A DNA stretch of 64,000 nucleotides. Origin: Pachypanchax playfairii (Eukaryota; Chordata; Actinopteri; Cyprinodontiformes; Aplocheilidae). The stretch is taken from positions 2,955,896 to 3,019,895 of the forward strand of contig SSNP01000007.1 in assembly GCA_006937955.1 (NCBI GenBank). Direction: 5' to 3'. Both the position numbers and the translations under genes were made by a program. Every line of letters begins with the position of its first letter. Position 1 is the stretch's first letter. Below the pieces are notes generated by a model. It made no database searches, was not told where the DNA came from, and saw only the letters and a program-made list of their open reading frames with translations. This document shows positions 36,826-47,998 of this stretch, piece by piece.

Positions 36826-37929
36826 CTGGAAGCAGATAGCTATCGAGCAAGAACAACCTGAAAGGAAAAGAGAAAAAATAACCCGGTGGTAAAGTTTAAC
36901 CTCCTCGCCGCAGCTCCACGCAGAGTAAGCATGACTCCTGCTTAACTTTTGAATAAATTGAACGCTGACACTTCAAGTTTGGGCAACACCCACATCTGTT
37001 GCAGAGAGGTAGTAGAACAGAAACTGACTGACAGCGTCAACACTGCCAGCTGCTTCCTGTGTTCACCTCCCCATTTCTGTGTGGTGAGACAGCTAGTGGG
37101 ACTAGAAACCATTAGCTAACGCCTTCTGTTTAAAGTCAAAAACCTTTTTTACTACCAAAACTTTTCCTGCAGTTTTTTTTTTTAAACTTGATTTGTAATA
37201 TTTAGCGATTTTATTTGACATGTGGCTTCAACCAACCTGGTATTGTTTTATTTGTGATTGTTTACTAAATGTCTGAAGTTAAATACCCTAAATATTGTTT
37301 TTTCTGAAGTTAATGAAAATATGAAGTTAAATATAAATTATTTCTATAATTACATTTCTGCATTTGTTTTATATTAGCCATATACGTATATAATGTCTCT
37401 GACAGAAAACCAAAATAAAACAAGCGCCCCCTCGTGGCTGACTGCTGTATAAGATTTAAGTCCCGCCCCGTCCATGTAAAGATGGTTGGTTCATGTAGTT
37501 CTTCTACTGCTTCATTCAAAAATTCATCTTTGTATCGTCTGGATGAGTGACGTCACTCACAGGGAAAACTTGAAGGGAGAACATTGGCTACTTGAAACTG
37601 AGAGAGAGTTCACAAAAGTGAGAGATATTTTTGAAAAATAGAGAGACAACTTCATTGTATATACCTTCTCACAACATTTTTACACTCACTCTGTTGTGGA
37701 ATACACCCTCATATTAAATAAAGTAACTGGACTCTGTTTTGTTTTTTTTAAATATGGTCAAGTTATGTCATTATGCAAAAGTGGTTTTCGTATTCTCCCT
37801 GAATGATTCATAGTTCGGAGCAGCCAAAATGCAAAGTCAAAATCTGAAAACCCTTCACTGAACTTGAAAAACTATTGCACAACCCCGCTTACAAAAATTA
37901 CAAGAAAGCCTGACTCCTTGACAGAGAAA
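36826..37929. promoter_or_regulatory. cers5 5' region
   Basis: This holds the acceptor of a 5' UTR intron (CCTTTCAG on the minus strand, about 36860) and sequence in which a non-coding first exon and promoter probably lie. A CRE-centred palindrome at 37544-37559 is listed separately. No TATA box stands out and no other gene was seen. Confidence 0.45.
37544..37559. promoter_or_regulatory. CRE-centred 16-bp palindrome
   Basis: TGAGTGACGTCACTCA is a perfect palindrome with the full CREB/ATF core TGACGTCA in the middle, about 720 bp upstream of the cers5 start codon. Binding by bZIP factors is inferred from the motif only. Confidence 0.55.
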
Positions 37930-39990
37930 TCCCATTCCAGCTTCATTTAAAGTTCTTTAAAACAACTGCACAGGACCAAAGTGCTAAACAGAACACATGC
38001 ATTAATAATAAATAATAAGACAAACAGTATTCACATGATGTAAAAGGAGAAAGAAAAAAGTTAAGAACAGCTGCATTCAAACAAATAAAATGACACAGAA
38101 TCAGGTAAGATCACCCAAAATCAACGTCTCACAGGGTGTCGAAAGCTAAAGAGAAGATGTGTTTTTAGAAGAGATTAAAGATGGACAGAGAAAAGACCTG
38201 TCTTAAGTAAAGAAGACTGGTCATTCCACATTTTTTGGTGCTGCAGCTGCAAAAGTGTAGACCGCTATATGCTTAGTTTTAGACACTTAGGAGCAGCTGA
38301 TCAGCTGGCCTGAGAGAAAAGGAGTGTGTGTACGCTGTAACAGCTCAGGGGTAAAAGATCATTAATAACTTTAAAAGCAATTCAAACACATTTAAAAATA
38401 CATCTTAATCTGTGGGGGCAAACAGTTGAGTGAGGGGTAACAATGGCGAAATGTGCTCATATGTTTGCTAAAAGATTTGCTGCAGCCTTTTGCACCCTCT
38501 GAAAATGAACAACAGAGAAATGACTGACTCCTAAATACATTTTAGTAATCCAGCTCGGTGGTAATCTAGGCATAGATTACTGTCTCATACTGCTGCCTAC
38601 AAAGAATTAGATTTGATTTAGCAGCTGCCTTAACTGGAAAAAGCTAGATTTCACCACTTCTCTGATTTGACTGTCAAATATTAACATTGTTTCAACAGGT
38701 TTGTGATAATATCAGAATCAGAATCAAGCTTTATTGATCAAGTATCATTTGCACAATACAAGGAATTTGACTTGGAAGAGATGCACAGACACACCCCCCC
38801 AGTCTGAGGCAGCCATTGTTTCTGGCGCCAGGGTAGAGATAAGAACCTTGAAGAAGAAGAAACATTTGGATAGAGAGGAAAATAAATCCTCCCAGCCAGT
38901 GTGAGTGTCAGAGAATGTTGTCATGTCTGTCTTGAAGAAATCAGACTCAGAAAGTCCACCAAGATGTCATAGCACCAAGATAAACATCAATCATCCTAGA
39001 GTTGATATGCACCAAGACATCCAGGTGCATGGGGGATGAGGTAGGGAGGTGCAGCAGAGTGACTTGTTTACCTGAACTTCCAGGAGAATTTGATTGTGTG
39101 GCCTCCAAGCGGAGCCAAAGTAAGATAAAACAGATTAGGGGCAGACAACCATCTCTCTCTAATCCCTCAATGGCAAATCCAAAACAGTCAAATTAGATCA
39201 AATTGCATTAATCAAGCCAATCAATCTTTCACTTCTCCTTGCCGAGCCAAATCTGCAACTTCTCCAAGCTGGCACCAATCTGTGCAGTGAGATTCAGCAT
39301 CATGCCCAGTTTGCGGTTCTCCTCCAGAATCACATCCGGTTTGCAGGGAGTCTCCCTGAATCCTTTACTCTGAGTACTTTCAGAAATGGTAAATGGCACA
39401 ACCATCTCATATTTTTAGAACCTTTTGATATGCTAGGTAACTGCCAGCTCCAATCAGCAGAAATCCCACTAATCCAAATGTGTTAAGATCTTCCATGTCT
39501 TCGACTTCCGGCGCAGACAGGCAGACCATTTTCAACTCACCCCATGAGTCCATGGTGTACCCGGCTGGGTGGGTCGAATCGGGACATGAGGGCTCCCCCT
39601 TCACGAGCAGCAGACACAGAAGGAAATTAAGGGGCCTAGAACTGAGCCCTGTGAGACCCCACACAGGAGAGGAGCACAGGAGGACACATGGTCTCCAAGG
39701 CTGAAACAGAAGTATATTCCGCCAAGTAAGACCCAAACCTCTTCAGACATAAACTCCTAATAACCACCCACTGCTCCAAATGTGAGAGTAAAATGGTTTT
39801 ATCCACTGTGTCAAAATGCAGCAGTTAAATCTAAGAGCACAAGAACCACAGTGTGTCCAGAGTCCGTGGATAAAAGTATATCATGAAACAGGAAAGTTTA
39901 GTGCCGTTACAACCGGATGGAACAACCTCTAAAATAGTTTCCCATTCAGAAAGGCAAGAAGTAGGAATAAACGAATAATAGATTTTTAAG
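37930..39990. mobile_element. Nested repeat complex
   Basis: Two decayed flanks (37930-38700 and about 39600-39990) read like parts of one common teleost repeat: 'TGGTCATTCCACATTTTTTG' on the left, then 'GGGGCCTAGAACTGAGCC' and 'CACTGTGTCAAAATGCAGCA' on the right. Between them (about 38705-39590) lies a second repeat that begins AGAATCAAGCTTTATTGATC and contains two small minus-strand reading frames. The simplest reading is that the second inserted into the first. Confidence 0.5.
39229..39496 (-). other. Two small reading frames inside a repeat
   Basis: On the minus strand a hydrophobic stretch ('FGLVGFLLIGAGSYLAYQ'), starting at the Met at about 39496, ends at a stop at 39407-39409. The next ATG (39403-39405) opens a 58-residue frame containing 'VILEENRKLGMMLNL' and 'IGASLEKLQIWLGKEK', ending at 39229. 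This order, membrane segment then amphipathic helix, looks like a small membrane protein split by a frameshift. It lies within repeat sequence, so I treat it as a mobile-element relic. No function is claimed. Confidence 0.4.
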
Positions 39991-40010
39991 CTGTAACACA
40001 TCATTACTTA

Positions 40011-40065
40011 AGGGAAGCTGTAACTGTTGCATAAAGTGCATAAAGGAAGCTGTAACTGTTGCATC
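40011..40065. repeat. Short tandem duplication
   Basis: 'GGAAGCTGTAACTGTTGCAT' occurs twice, with starts about 33 bp apart and linked by 'AAAGTGCATAAA'. It is a local duplication of no evident function. Confidence 0.75.
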
Positions 40066-40182
40066 ATAAAACTGACAGAAAACTGGTTTGACCTCAGCAG
40101 GTTAATTCCTCAGCAGATTTCAGTTTTGTTTTAATTACAGATTTTAAAATTAGTCCAATTGATGTGGTGCGGTTTTATTAAT

Positions 40183-40440
40183 TTAAAGAGGCCATTCCAT
40201 TAAAAACTGTTTTTCTGAGGTTTCTGTTGAATATTTTAGCTCCACATGTGTTCTTACCTTCATAGTGGGTGTGAAAAGAGATCAACAACTTCTCTTTCAG
40301 TTTTAATCTCTCAAACTACGCAGGTGGCGATAAAACCCGAGTTCTCCCGAGTTCGGCAGCTCCCGCAGTTGAAACCACGCCTAGCATGCAGCTCGCTAAA
40401 AGCTGTTAGCATAAGACGTAGCAAACAGGAAGAGAGAACA
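40183..40440 (-). mobile_element. TIR element with TTAA end, copy B (truncated)
   Basis: It starts TTAAAGAGGCCATTCCATTA and matches the right-hand half of the element at 28430-28986 in inverted orientation, including 'GCAGCTCCCGCAGTTGAAACC'. The similarity stops at about 40440 without the second terminus. Confidence 0.7.
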
Positions 40441-42216
40441 TCTGATGTGCAAATGGGCTTCTGGGAAATCTACCACTATTTACACTGATTTACTTAAATT
40501 TGCATCTTGGTTTTGGGTCTCTTTGTCACACTGAAGGTTTCTCAAATTGAACAGTAAGCTAGTTTGACCTTTGCTCTGGTTTCTGCTTTGCTGCAATCAA
40601 TTTTTGTTTTTTAAAAGTTGGCTGTGCGTGAGTGCAAAGCTTGTTTCTCTTTGTTGAATTAACCCGAAGTGCGAGACAAAACCTTAACTTTTTCAGCATT
40701 TTGTTACATTGACACTTTGACAGGATGGACAGTGTAAGAGGGGTGATGAAAGTACCTGGTACATGACAAGATGACACAAGGGTGAAACTGTATTATGACA
40801 CAAGCAGCTCATGATGCACTGACTAGGCCTGTTGAACTGGATTTTGATTTTAATGAACTAACAGCACCTGTTAAAGCAGATGTAGATGTGTGGTCAAAGT
40901 GGGTTTATTTTTTCTGCTAAAACACACAGGCAGCAATTCTTGGACAAAAGCATAACTCAAATGATTCCAAACTAAATTAGATAACAGTAAACCTGCATTT
41001 CACAGCTCGTTTTTCATTCCCTTCAAGGATGTTTTCTTTTTTCTTGAAGACATGATTTTGACTTTTGTCTAATGTAAACATTTTATTAGCCTTAACATTT
41101 CTTCTTTAGTCTTTCACTCATCCAGTTTTCTTATCTTTTAATCAGACCTTGCACAAAATGCTGTCATGGTCATGTAAAAGAACTGGACAGAAAACGAGTG
41201 AAAAAAGAGTGAAAGTCCAAAGAAAACCTTTAAAAGATATTTGGTCAGTTTAAAGAGGTGCCGATGAAGAGATTAAACTTTACTCATGATTATGGCTCTT
41301 GGAAGCAATATAAAAAAATTAGGGGTGGTCTAAAATATCTGCACAGTACGGTATAAAATAAAAAAAATCTGTCTTAAATTTAAGAAATTTATCTTTGTAA
41401 TAAACAGCATAGATGCTACATAGATGGATGCTGCACATGTCCCACAGTTTCACAGCAACAGCTGCTACTCGGCGTCATCCTGTAGATTTCTACATCAGTA
41501 CCAACGAGCTGCTCTGCACCCTGAACAAAACCTCTCTGTGTAAGTATGCAGCTGCAGCCTCCGAGATGCCCTAAACAGCTCCATGACCCAGACTGGAGGG
41601 GCTGGGGACTTCAGCCACTGAGCAGGGGAGACTCCAGTGTGTGAGGACAATCTTTTTACTCATCTCTATAGCAGCGTTTTGATCCTGTTTTAGGTGATTG
41701 TTTACTTTAACTAGTTCTTTCTCACTACTGGCTTTAGTATAGAGAACACAGGGAGGTTTAGTGCATTGTATGTCAAGCCATCAGTGTGACCCCCCCTTCG
41801 CTCCTTTCCCTGTTTGGACTCTTCCATCTCATGTCTGAAAGAATCTGATAGTTAGGAAAGAGTTGTTCATGTCAGGGACTGCTGTAGCCTCAGCACACGG
41901 AGGACTGTAGCTCCTGGATCATATAAGGTAATGTTTGGTGCAGGATTACATTTTCTGACCTTATCATTTATGAATTTCCTTTAACTTCAACCTCAGGGGT
42001 TAATTTCTTGCAGCTCATTGAAGCTGACTCTTTACCAGAGATATTGTGTTCATGGATGAGGGTGCAGTTCTGTGTTTACCTTTAAAGAATCTTAAATCTC
42101 CAACAATAACAGCAGCATCTGTTTTATTTCTCTCATTGTCATTGGACTGAAATCTGTATATGTTTTTAATCTTTTCAAATTTTATGTGTTTTTTTTTTTA
42201 ATAAACAGACAAACCA
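40441..42216. other. Intergenic; upstream region of the short slmap unit
   Basis: No FHA-domain exon or other coding exon of slmap was found here. A possible non-coding first exon ends at about 41929 (AG followed by GTAATG), which would splice to 42209. A GC-richer stretch at 41440-41680 contains a GTAAGT donor-like site at about 41541, but no protein match was recognised. Confidence 0.4.
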
Positions 42217-45200
42217 ATGGATGAAAAAGAAGTGAGGGATTCATTGAACAGCGTATCGTTGATTAAAGGTAACAAGCTCTTTTTTTTTGCCTTGAAAGTA
42301 AGGACATACATAATTTAGGTGAATGACTTGGCAGTGTTTTGCTTCTCAGCATCACTTTGCTAAAAGGCAGCAGTAAAGTATAAAAAAGCATGAGTAAAGT
42401 TTATCATTTGGATCTACGAGCTGGTTCGAGCTTACAGTGCTGTAGAACTTATTTTAATGGATGACATTTCTTGCATCAACAGCATATGAGTCACTGAGTG
42501 GATGCTAACGTCTATTAGCTCTGGTGAGTGATTGAAACAGCTAATGTTGTGGTGTTAACATCCAGCTCAGATGATTTAAAGCTCAACAGGGGCATTTATG
42601 GCTAAATGTACAAGCACATTGATGGGGGAATCAATTTTGCATAATGAATGAATTTGTGATGCTACATTGCACGTTGTATATAGAACACAAGGCCAACAGT
42701 GTCCTATGTGTCATAGCAGAAAGAGCATTTCTCAGTATTAACGTCACTCCTGGGAGTGTGATCAGTGTTTCCTAAAAGAAAACATTCAGTACGAGTGATG
42801 TGAACCCTCGGATTCAGTTTGCAGTCACATCGAAGGAAACAGACAGCAGGGAAAGATAGGCCATGATGGCACCAGCCCTCGGTGCATGAGCTAAAAAAAG
42901 ACTTTCTTCTTCATTTTTTTTCTGTCGACACTTGAGGCAGTGTGATGCTCGCCAACCCCCCACCACCCCTCCAGCAGTCACTGATGTATTTTTGCACACA
43001 TACTAATCCATTACTGCTTTGTCAGGTGTCATTCTGTGGCACTAAAAGACATATTGGCTGTTGGAACAAATGTTTCTAAAGATAACATGTTGCACCCTCA
43101 TGTGAAACATCCTGTAACCCTCTTGGGGTCTTCTGAACAAAGTGGACACAGACAGTACAGTCCAGGGAGTCCACTCACATTCTGGCTCTCACTCATAAAT
43201 ATGCAAACATGAAAGGGCGCTGCCCTCGCTTTCTTTGTCTCGCACTCAGCTGGCCTTTCATGTGATTTCAGCCAAAGGATGTCACCAGCCTTTGTCTCAT
43301 ACATTTTTGTGACGTCTATAAGCTGATAGATTGAGTGTGTTTTCTGTAACTATGTAAACATCTTGTTTTGGACTAAACTCAATTAGTTCTGGGATGTATG
43401 CCCATTTATGGCGCCTGACCTGCCTCTTGTTTTTGACTCCTACCAAATGCTCAGTCCAAGATTAGGTCATCTCTTTTCTTAGCTTTGGTAGATTAGGGGG
43501 ATCAAGATATTCTCTGGGTGTTTGCAAAGCACAAGTATTTGAATAGTTTGTTTCCACCCACAGGAAACACAACAGACCCTTGACAACGCTGACAAGTCCT
43601 TTCCCCTTTGTGTATTGTTGGCCGTTGTGCACTATTCATGGACGATATAAATGTGCCAGGGGCCCAAATGTGGTCAAGGTGATGGACAGTTTACTTTGGA
43701 AGCTGCTTGTACAGAAAATACACATAATTACAGTTGTGTCTATTTCTGGACTTGCAATTAGTTTATGTAATAGGCCTATTTTAATATCTTGGGAAATCAT
43801 CCAGCAGCCCTGGTTAATATTTGGGACTGTGGCTGAATTAACATTGAGGAATTTTCTGTTCTCATTGTATTTTTAAAGGAAACTGACCCCACTCCCTTCA
43901 TTAGCCGATACATCCCGCCTTACCTGACAGGAGCTTGGCTCTTATAGCCGCAGGTTCATGTCAGTAAAATTAATTTCATGAATGGAATTTTAATGTTTTG
44001 TTTTCTGTGTTTTATTAGATGACCTGACCCGGTCAAACATGGGCTCCTCTGGTGACTCAGAGAAAATGATCCAACATTTGAATGATGAACTTCGAGAGGC
44101 TCGGAAGCTAGCAAACACAGATAAACAAAAATGCATTGAGCTGCAAGGTAAAGTGTAATATCTCAGGTGTTAGATACACAGCAGCCGGTTCGTTTAAAAA
44201 AACCTGATGTAACTGCATTTAATTTTTCAGGTATCCTGGAGGAAGAGAGGAAAGAACATAAACAACAAGCTGATGAATCTGCAAAGCAAATAAAATACCT
44301 CCAAGGTACATGTTTGCACTTATTTTATTTTGAAGGAGTAAAATATTAAATGTCATGACCTCTTATGTGATCTCGGTTTGGACAGGCCAGCTGCAGAAGG
44401 TTCATGATGAAATGAGCGTTCTCAGAGATCAGGTGGATGTCTCCTCCACTTTGCATGATGAGCTGCAAAGTGCACGCGATGAGGTGAAGTCCATGAAACG
44501 TGCTCTGGAAGTGGCCACTGCCGATCGGGACCGGGACGTCGCTGCCGTCCAGTCCAACCTGACAAACGTCTCAAAGGATCTGGACAAGTGGCGTCAGACT
44601 GCCAACAGATATGAGCGTGAGATTGACAACCTGCAGCGGGACTTGGAGCAGCAAAGCAAGCAGTGGCAGAAAACAGCAGAAATACAAGGTATTACAGGAT
44701 TCAGACACATGTTGCAGGAACAGATTTTGACATTTATACTCAATCTTAACAAAAATATTCATCTTCAAACTAGGTTTTATGTCTGTTTTTGTCCTGAAGG
44801 ACAAAGTTCTGAAGTTTCCTTGTTGGCCTTCATACTGCACTGTTTTCTAACCAGCACAAGCTTGGATAATATGCTTTAACAATATCACATTTTGAAATGT
44901 TTTTGGTACTTTAGTATTTTTTTCAGCAAATTAAAACCAACCATCTGTTCTGAATGCATCATTATATAAAGGTTATTTTTCTTCCCAGCTGGTGAGTTGC
45001 AATCCCTGCAGGTGGAGTGCAGTGGTCTTCAGAAGGAGTGTTCTAGCCTTCGTTCTGAGAAGCAAGATATGGTGAACAAGTATCAGAGAGAGAAGGCCAA
45101 CCTGCAGAGTGAATGTGCAGCACTGCGCAGCGAGAAAGAGGCAGTGTTGCAGAAACAGCTGCAGCTGGAGCAAGACCTCATCAAGTCAGTGCACTGATCT

Positions 45201-47641
45201 GACACTACCTGAGAAGTAGCATCATCTGCTGTCCATTAGCTTGACTCTGTTTCATTGTCTTTTACTATATAATATTCTTGTCTTCACCTTTTGAGATCAT
45301 TGTGTCTATTTTTTGGTAGTTTGCGTGGTCAGAATTCTGAGTTGAACAACAGCCTCAGAGCCCTTGAGCAATCCCAGGAGGAGTTGGAAAAGAGTCTGGA
45401 GGCCCTGCAGCTCAAGCACCAGGAAGATAACACCAAACTGCAAACCCAGCTGGAGGAGGCCGGCAGCCGCAGCCAGGCTCTGCAGAGAGAGGTGAGTAAC
45501 TGTAAGGTTCTGTGTGGTTTCAGGTCTGCAGCTGGATGTGGGTGTGCTGCTGCTGACCTCGCTCCTTTACAGGCACATTGCTGACAGAGTCTTACAGTAT
45601 TAATGACGTTTCAGTCCTTCCCTCCCAGCAAGAAGGAGAAATTCTTCTTTAAAGTAAGTCAAATATACAAAATACAGAAAAAAATATAATAAATACAACA
45701 TTATCAAATTAAACTGTCTACACTGAGCTGATTTTAAAGATAATTTAAATTTAGAATGGAAATGCAAACAGATAGCAGCTATGGTAACAATGTAATTTAG
45801 ACTTTTTAACTGCTGTTGGTCACTTCACATTGTCAGACTGATACAGCACATGTGGACCAAATGCTAAAATATCAGCGATCAAATATTAATAAATACATAA
45901 CATCAATTTGTTTTTGATGATAATTGAACACTGTTGTTAGACATGGTGTCTATTTCTGCCCTGCTTTGCTTAAACTGAAGAGAAATTCAGAAGTTTATTC
46001 CTGTGCATGAACTAAAATATATACAAATAACTAAATCTGTGAGAAACAGATTTATTTATTTAAACTTTTTTTTTTTTNNNNNNNNNNATTAAAAAATTGA
46101 ATTGACCAGTACATTCAGTTAGTCATTCAACCAAAAAAATAAATCAAAAATCAATATGAGTACAACAATCACTTATAGTATTTAAAAAAAGAACAATAAA
46201 AAATGTATATAGTTTATATGAGATGCCCAACACAAATGTAAGTATTGTGAAGATGTCTCATGATAGCCTTCCGAAAGGTTTTACATGAAGCAAGAGATCG
46301 AATATCTGCAGGAAGATTGTTCCAGTCTTGAGAAGCTTTAACGTTAAAAGCTGATCTTCCTACTTTCCTGTGTAAACAAAGACCTTGGAGCAAAATAAAT
46401 ATTTGAACTTGGGTTCTATTGAAATTCATGACTGTCTCTATTCAGTACGAGGAGGCTCAGATGGAGCTGTCAGATCTGAAAGAAAAATACAAGAAGACAG
46501 AGATGGAAAAGCAGCTGCTCACAGATCAACTCGAGGAGTGCAAAGACAACATGAAGGAACTACAGGACAAAGGGTCAAAGGTGAGAACCGAGAGCATCTC
46601 TCTCCAAGTTATACACACACCAAACCACAGGTTAAACAAAAGAAGAAATGTTTAGATTTAATAAAATGTACTAAAATGCTCTGAAACCCTTTGCTGACTT
46701 CTGTTCATCCACAGTTGTTGCTTTTGTGGGCTGTTCACACATGCAGATTCAAGGCCTGTAATTTTATTCTGAAATGAATCTGGATTTCACTACCAAACCA
46801 AACCTGGAGACATTATGAAAAGGTGTAATCACAATTGTAAGAAACAACCCTTTGATTACTTTTACCCAGATTGTAGATCAGATTTTTTGAAGGCCACACA
46901 CTCCCAACTGTTCTGTATCTGTTTGTGTGAAGCGCTGCTTGACGCAGACAGCCGTGTGGCTTAAAGATTTCTATAAACACCAGTTGAAGATACAGCTCAC
47001 CGACTGAGTGACACATTAATAAGGAAGCTGCGCCCAACCACAGTCTGTCCCGTTGCAGTTGATTACTATAATATCCCTTCCCTCCTGTAGACTCCCCTAT
47101 TGCTGCCTGTTCAAGCCATAGTCATCGGCCTTATCCTGGCTTTGCTGTATTGGTGTTTCGGCGCATTGTGGTAGTAAGGTACACATTACTCATGTCAAGT
47201 CGAACCTGCAACATCTGTCATTTTCACATGTGGATTTCAGAAGCATGGCATGATTTAATTGGTTCTTCCTCATTTCCCAGAATGCTTTCCTTCGAGGAAA
47301 TCGTCGTCGGAGAAATCTAACCTCTCTAATCATGTAGTTTCAACATCTGACATCTGTTTGTCTTGTCTGAATGGCTTAATATTGACTCCTCTCAGTTGGC
47401 TGTGAATATGCTTTTTTTTCTAAACGAGCTTCTGTGTGACTTTCCTTCACTCTGTGCTTTGTCTTGATCTCAGTTGCAAACTCCCTCTGCTAAAACGTCA
47501 GTGGACTTCAGACGAGAGGCTTTAGTTTTTGATGCTCTTTTCTCTGTGTTGCGCTTGTTTCAGAAACCATGGATGATCTGGGGTCCTGTGGTTGCCATGG
47601 CTCTAACAGCTGTGACTGCAGCTGTACTCCTCAGGACCTGA
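42217..47641 (+). CDS. slmap: Sarcolemma-associated protein, short form with two tails
   Basis: SLMAP is a tail-anchored coiled-coil protein of ER, sarcolemma and centrosome and a STRIPAK component. Exons: 42217-42268, 44019-44147, 44231-44305, 44386-44688, 44989-45184, 45320-45491, 46446-46580, then either 47091-47174 (381 residues in total) or 47564-47641 (379). Both tails splice in frame after 46580. They are hydrophobic: 'VQAIVIGLILALLYWCFGAL' and 'MIWGPVVAMALTAVTAAVLL'; I recall both types in mammalian SLMAP. The rest is coiled coil with SLMAP wording ('LANTDKQKCIELQ'; human reads 'ARTSKQKCFELQ'). The start 'MDEKEVRDSLNSVSLIKDDL' aligns with an internal human segment beginning MDEQDL, near the start of known short isoforms. 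No FHA exon was found upstream in this window. The first exon is open upstream of the ATG, so a longer transcript starting elsewhere is possible. A 10-N gap lies in an intron. Confidence 0.93.
46078..46087. other. Assembly gap (10 N)
   Basis: It lies in the slmap intron after a poly-T run and does not affect any exon. Confidence 1.
46190..46395 (-). mobile_element. LINE C-terminal remnant in slmap intron
   Basis: The minus strand reads 'KVGRSAFNVKASQDWNNLPA' and then 'DIRSLASCKTFRKAIMRHL'. This is the familiar end of L2/Rex-type reverse transcriptases (S-F...W-N-x-L-P...L-R-S...F-K/R). It stops about 50 bp before the slmap exon at 46446. Confidence 0.7.
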
Positions 47642-47992
47642 GGGCAGCATTTTCAGTCGCACAAACACACACAAGTCTCCCCATATCTGTCATCAAAACC
47701 TGCCCTCTTATCATATCTGCACTATTAATATAGATGGGCTGTTATTTACTAGTAGAATTCTTAAGATGCTCTATTTTGGAAGATGTTGATGAAAGAATGT
47801 CAGTTTTGAGTGAAGATCAGTACGTTTGTCTGTTAAGTGACAGGATTTTAGTTGGTTTGTGTTTAGTTTATGATCTTGACTCATTCGGTGTTAATAAAGG
47901 TTTAAAAGACTCACTTATTGTAAAATATTTTAAGTGGATCACCTGGAGTTTGAACAGCTTTACATGCATCACATGTTTGTAATTGTTAGAAT

Positions 47993-47998
47993 AATAAA
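47993..47998 (+). terminator. Polyadenylation signal, slmap
   Basis: AATAAA lies 352 bp past the second slmap stop codon, giving a plausible 3' UTR for both tail variants. Confidence 0.5.

Noticed and set aside
39407..39736. 109-residue minus-strand frame as a COX14-like gene, since COX14 neighbours CERS5 in mammals
   Set aside because: The sequence does not read like COX14 and lies within nested repeats. Only the small relic frames are reported.
43580..43876. 98-residue plus-strand frame as an extra slmap exon
   Set aside because: It has no coiled-coil pattern, no acceptor/donor pair in phase, and lies in a large intron between well-defined exons.
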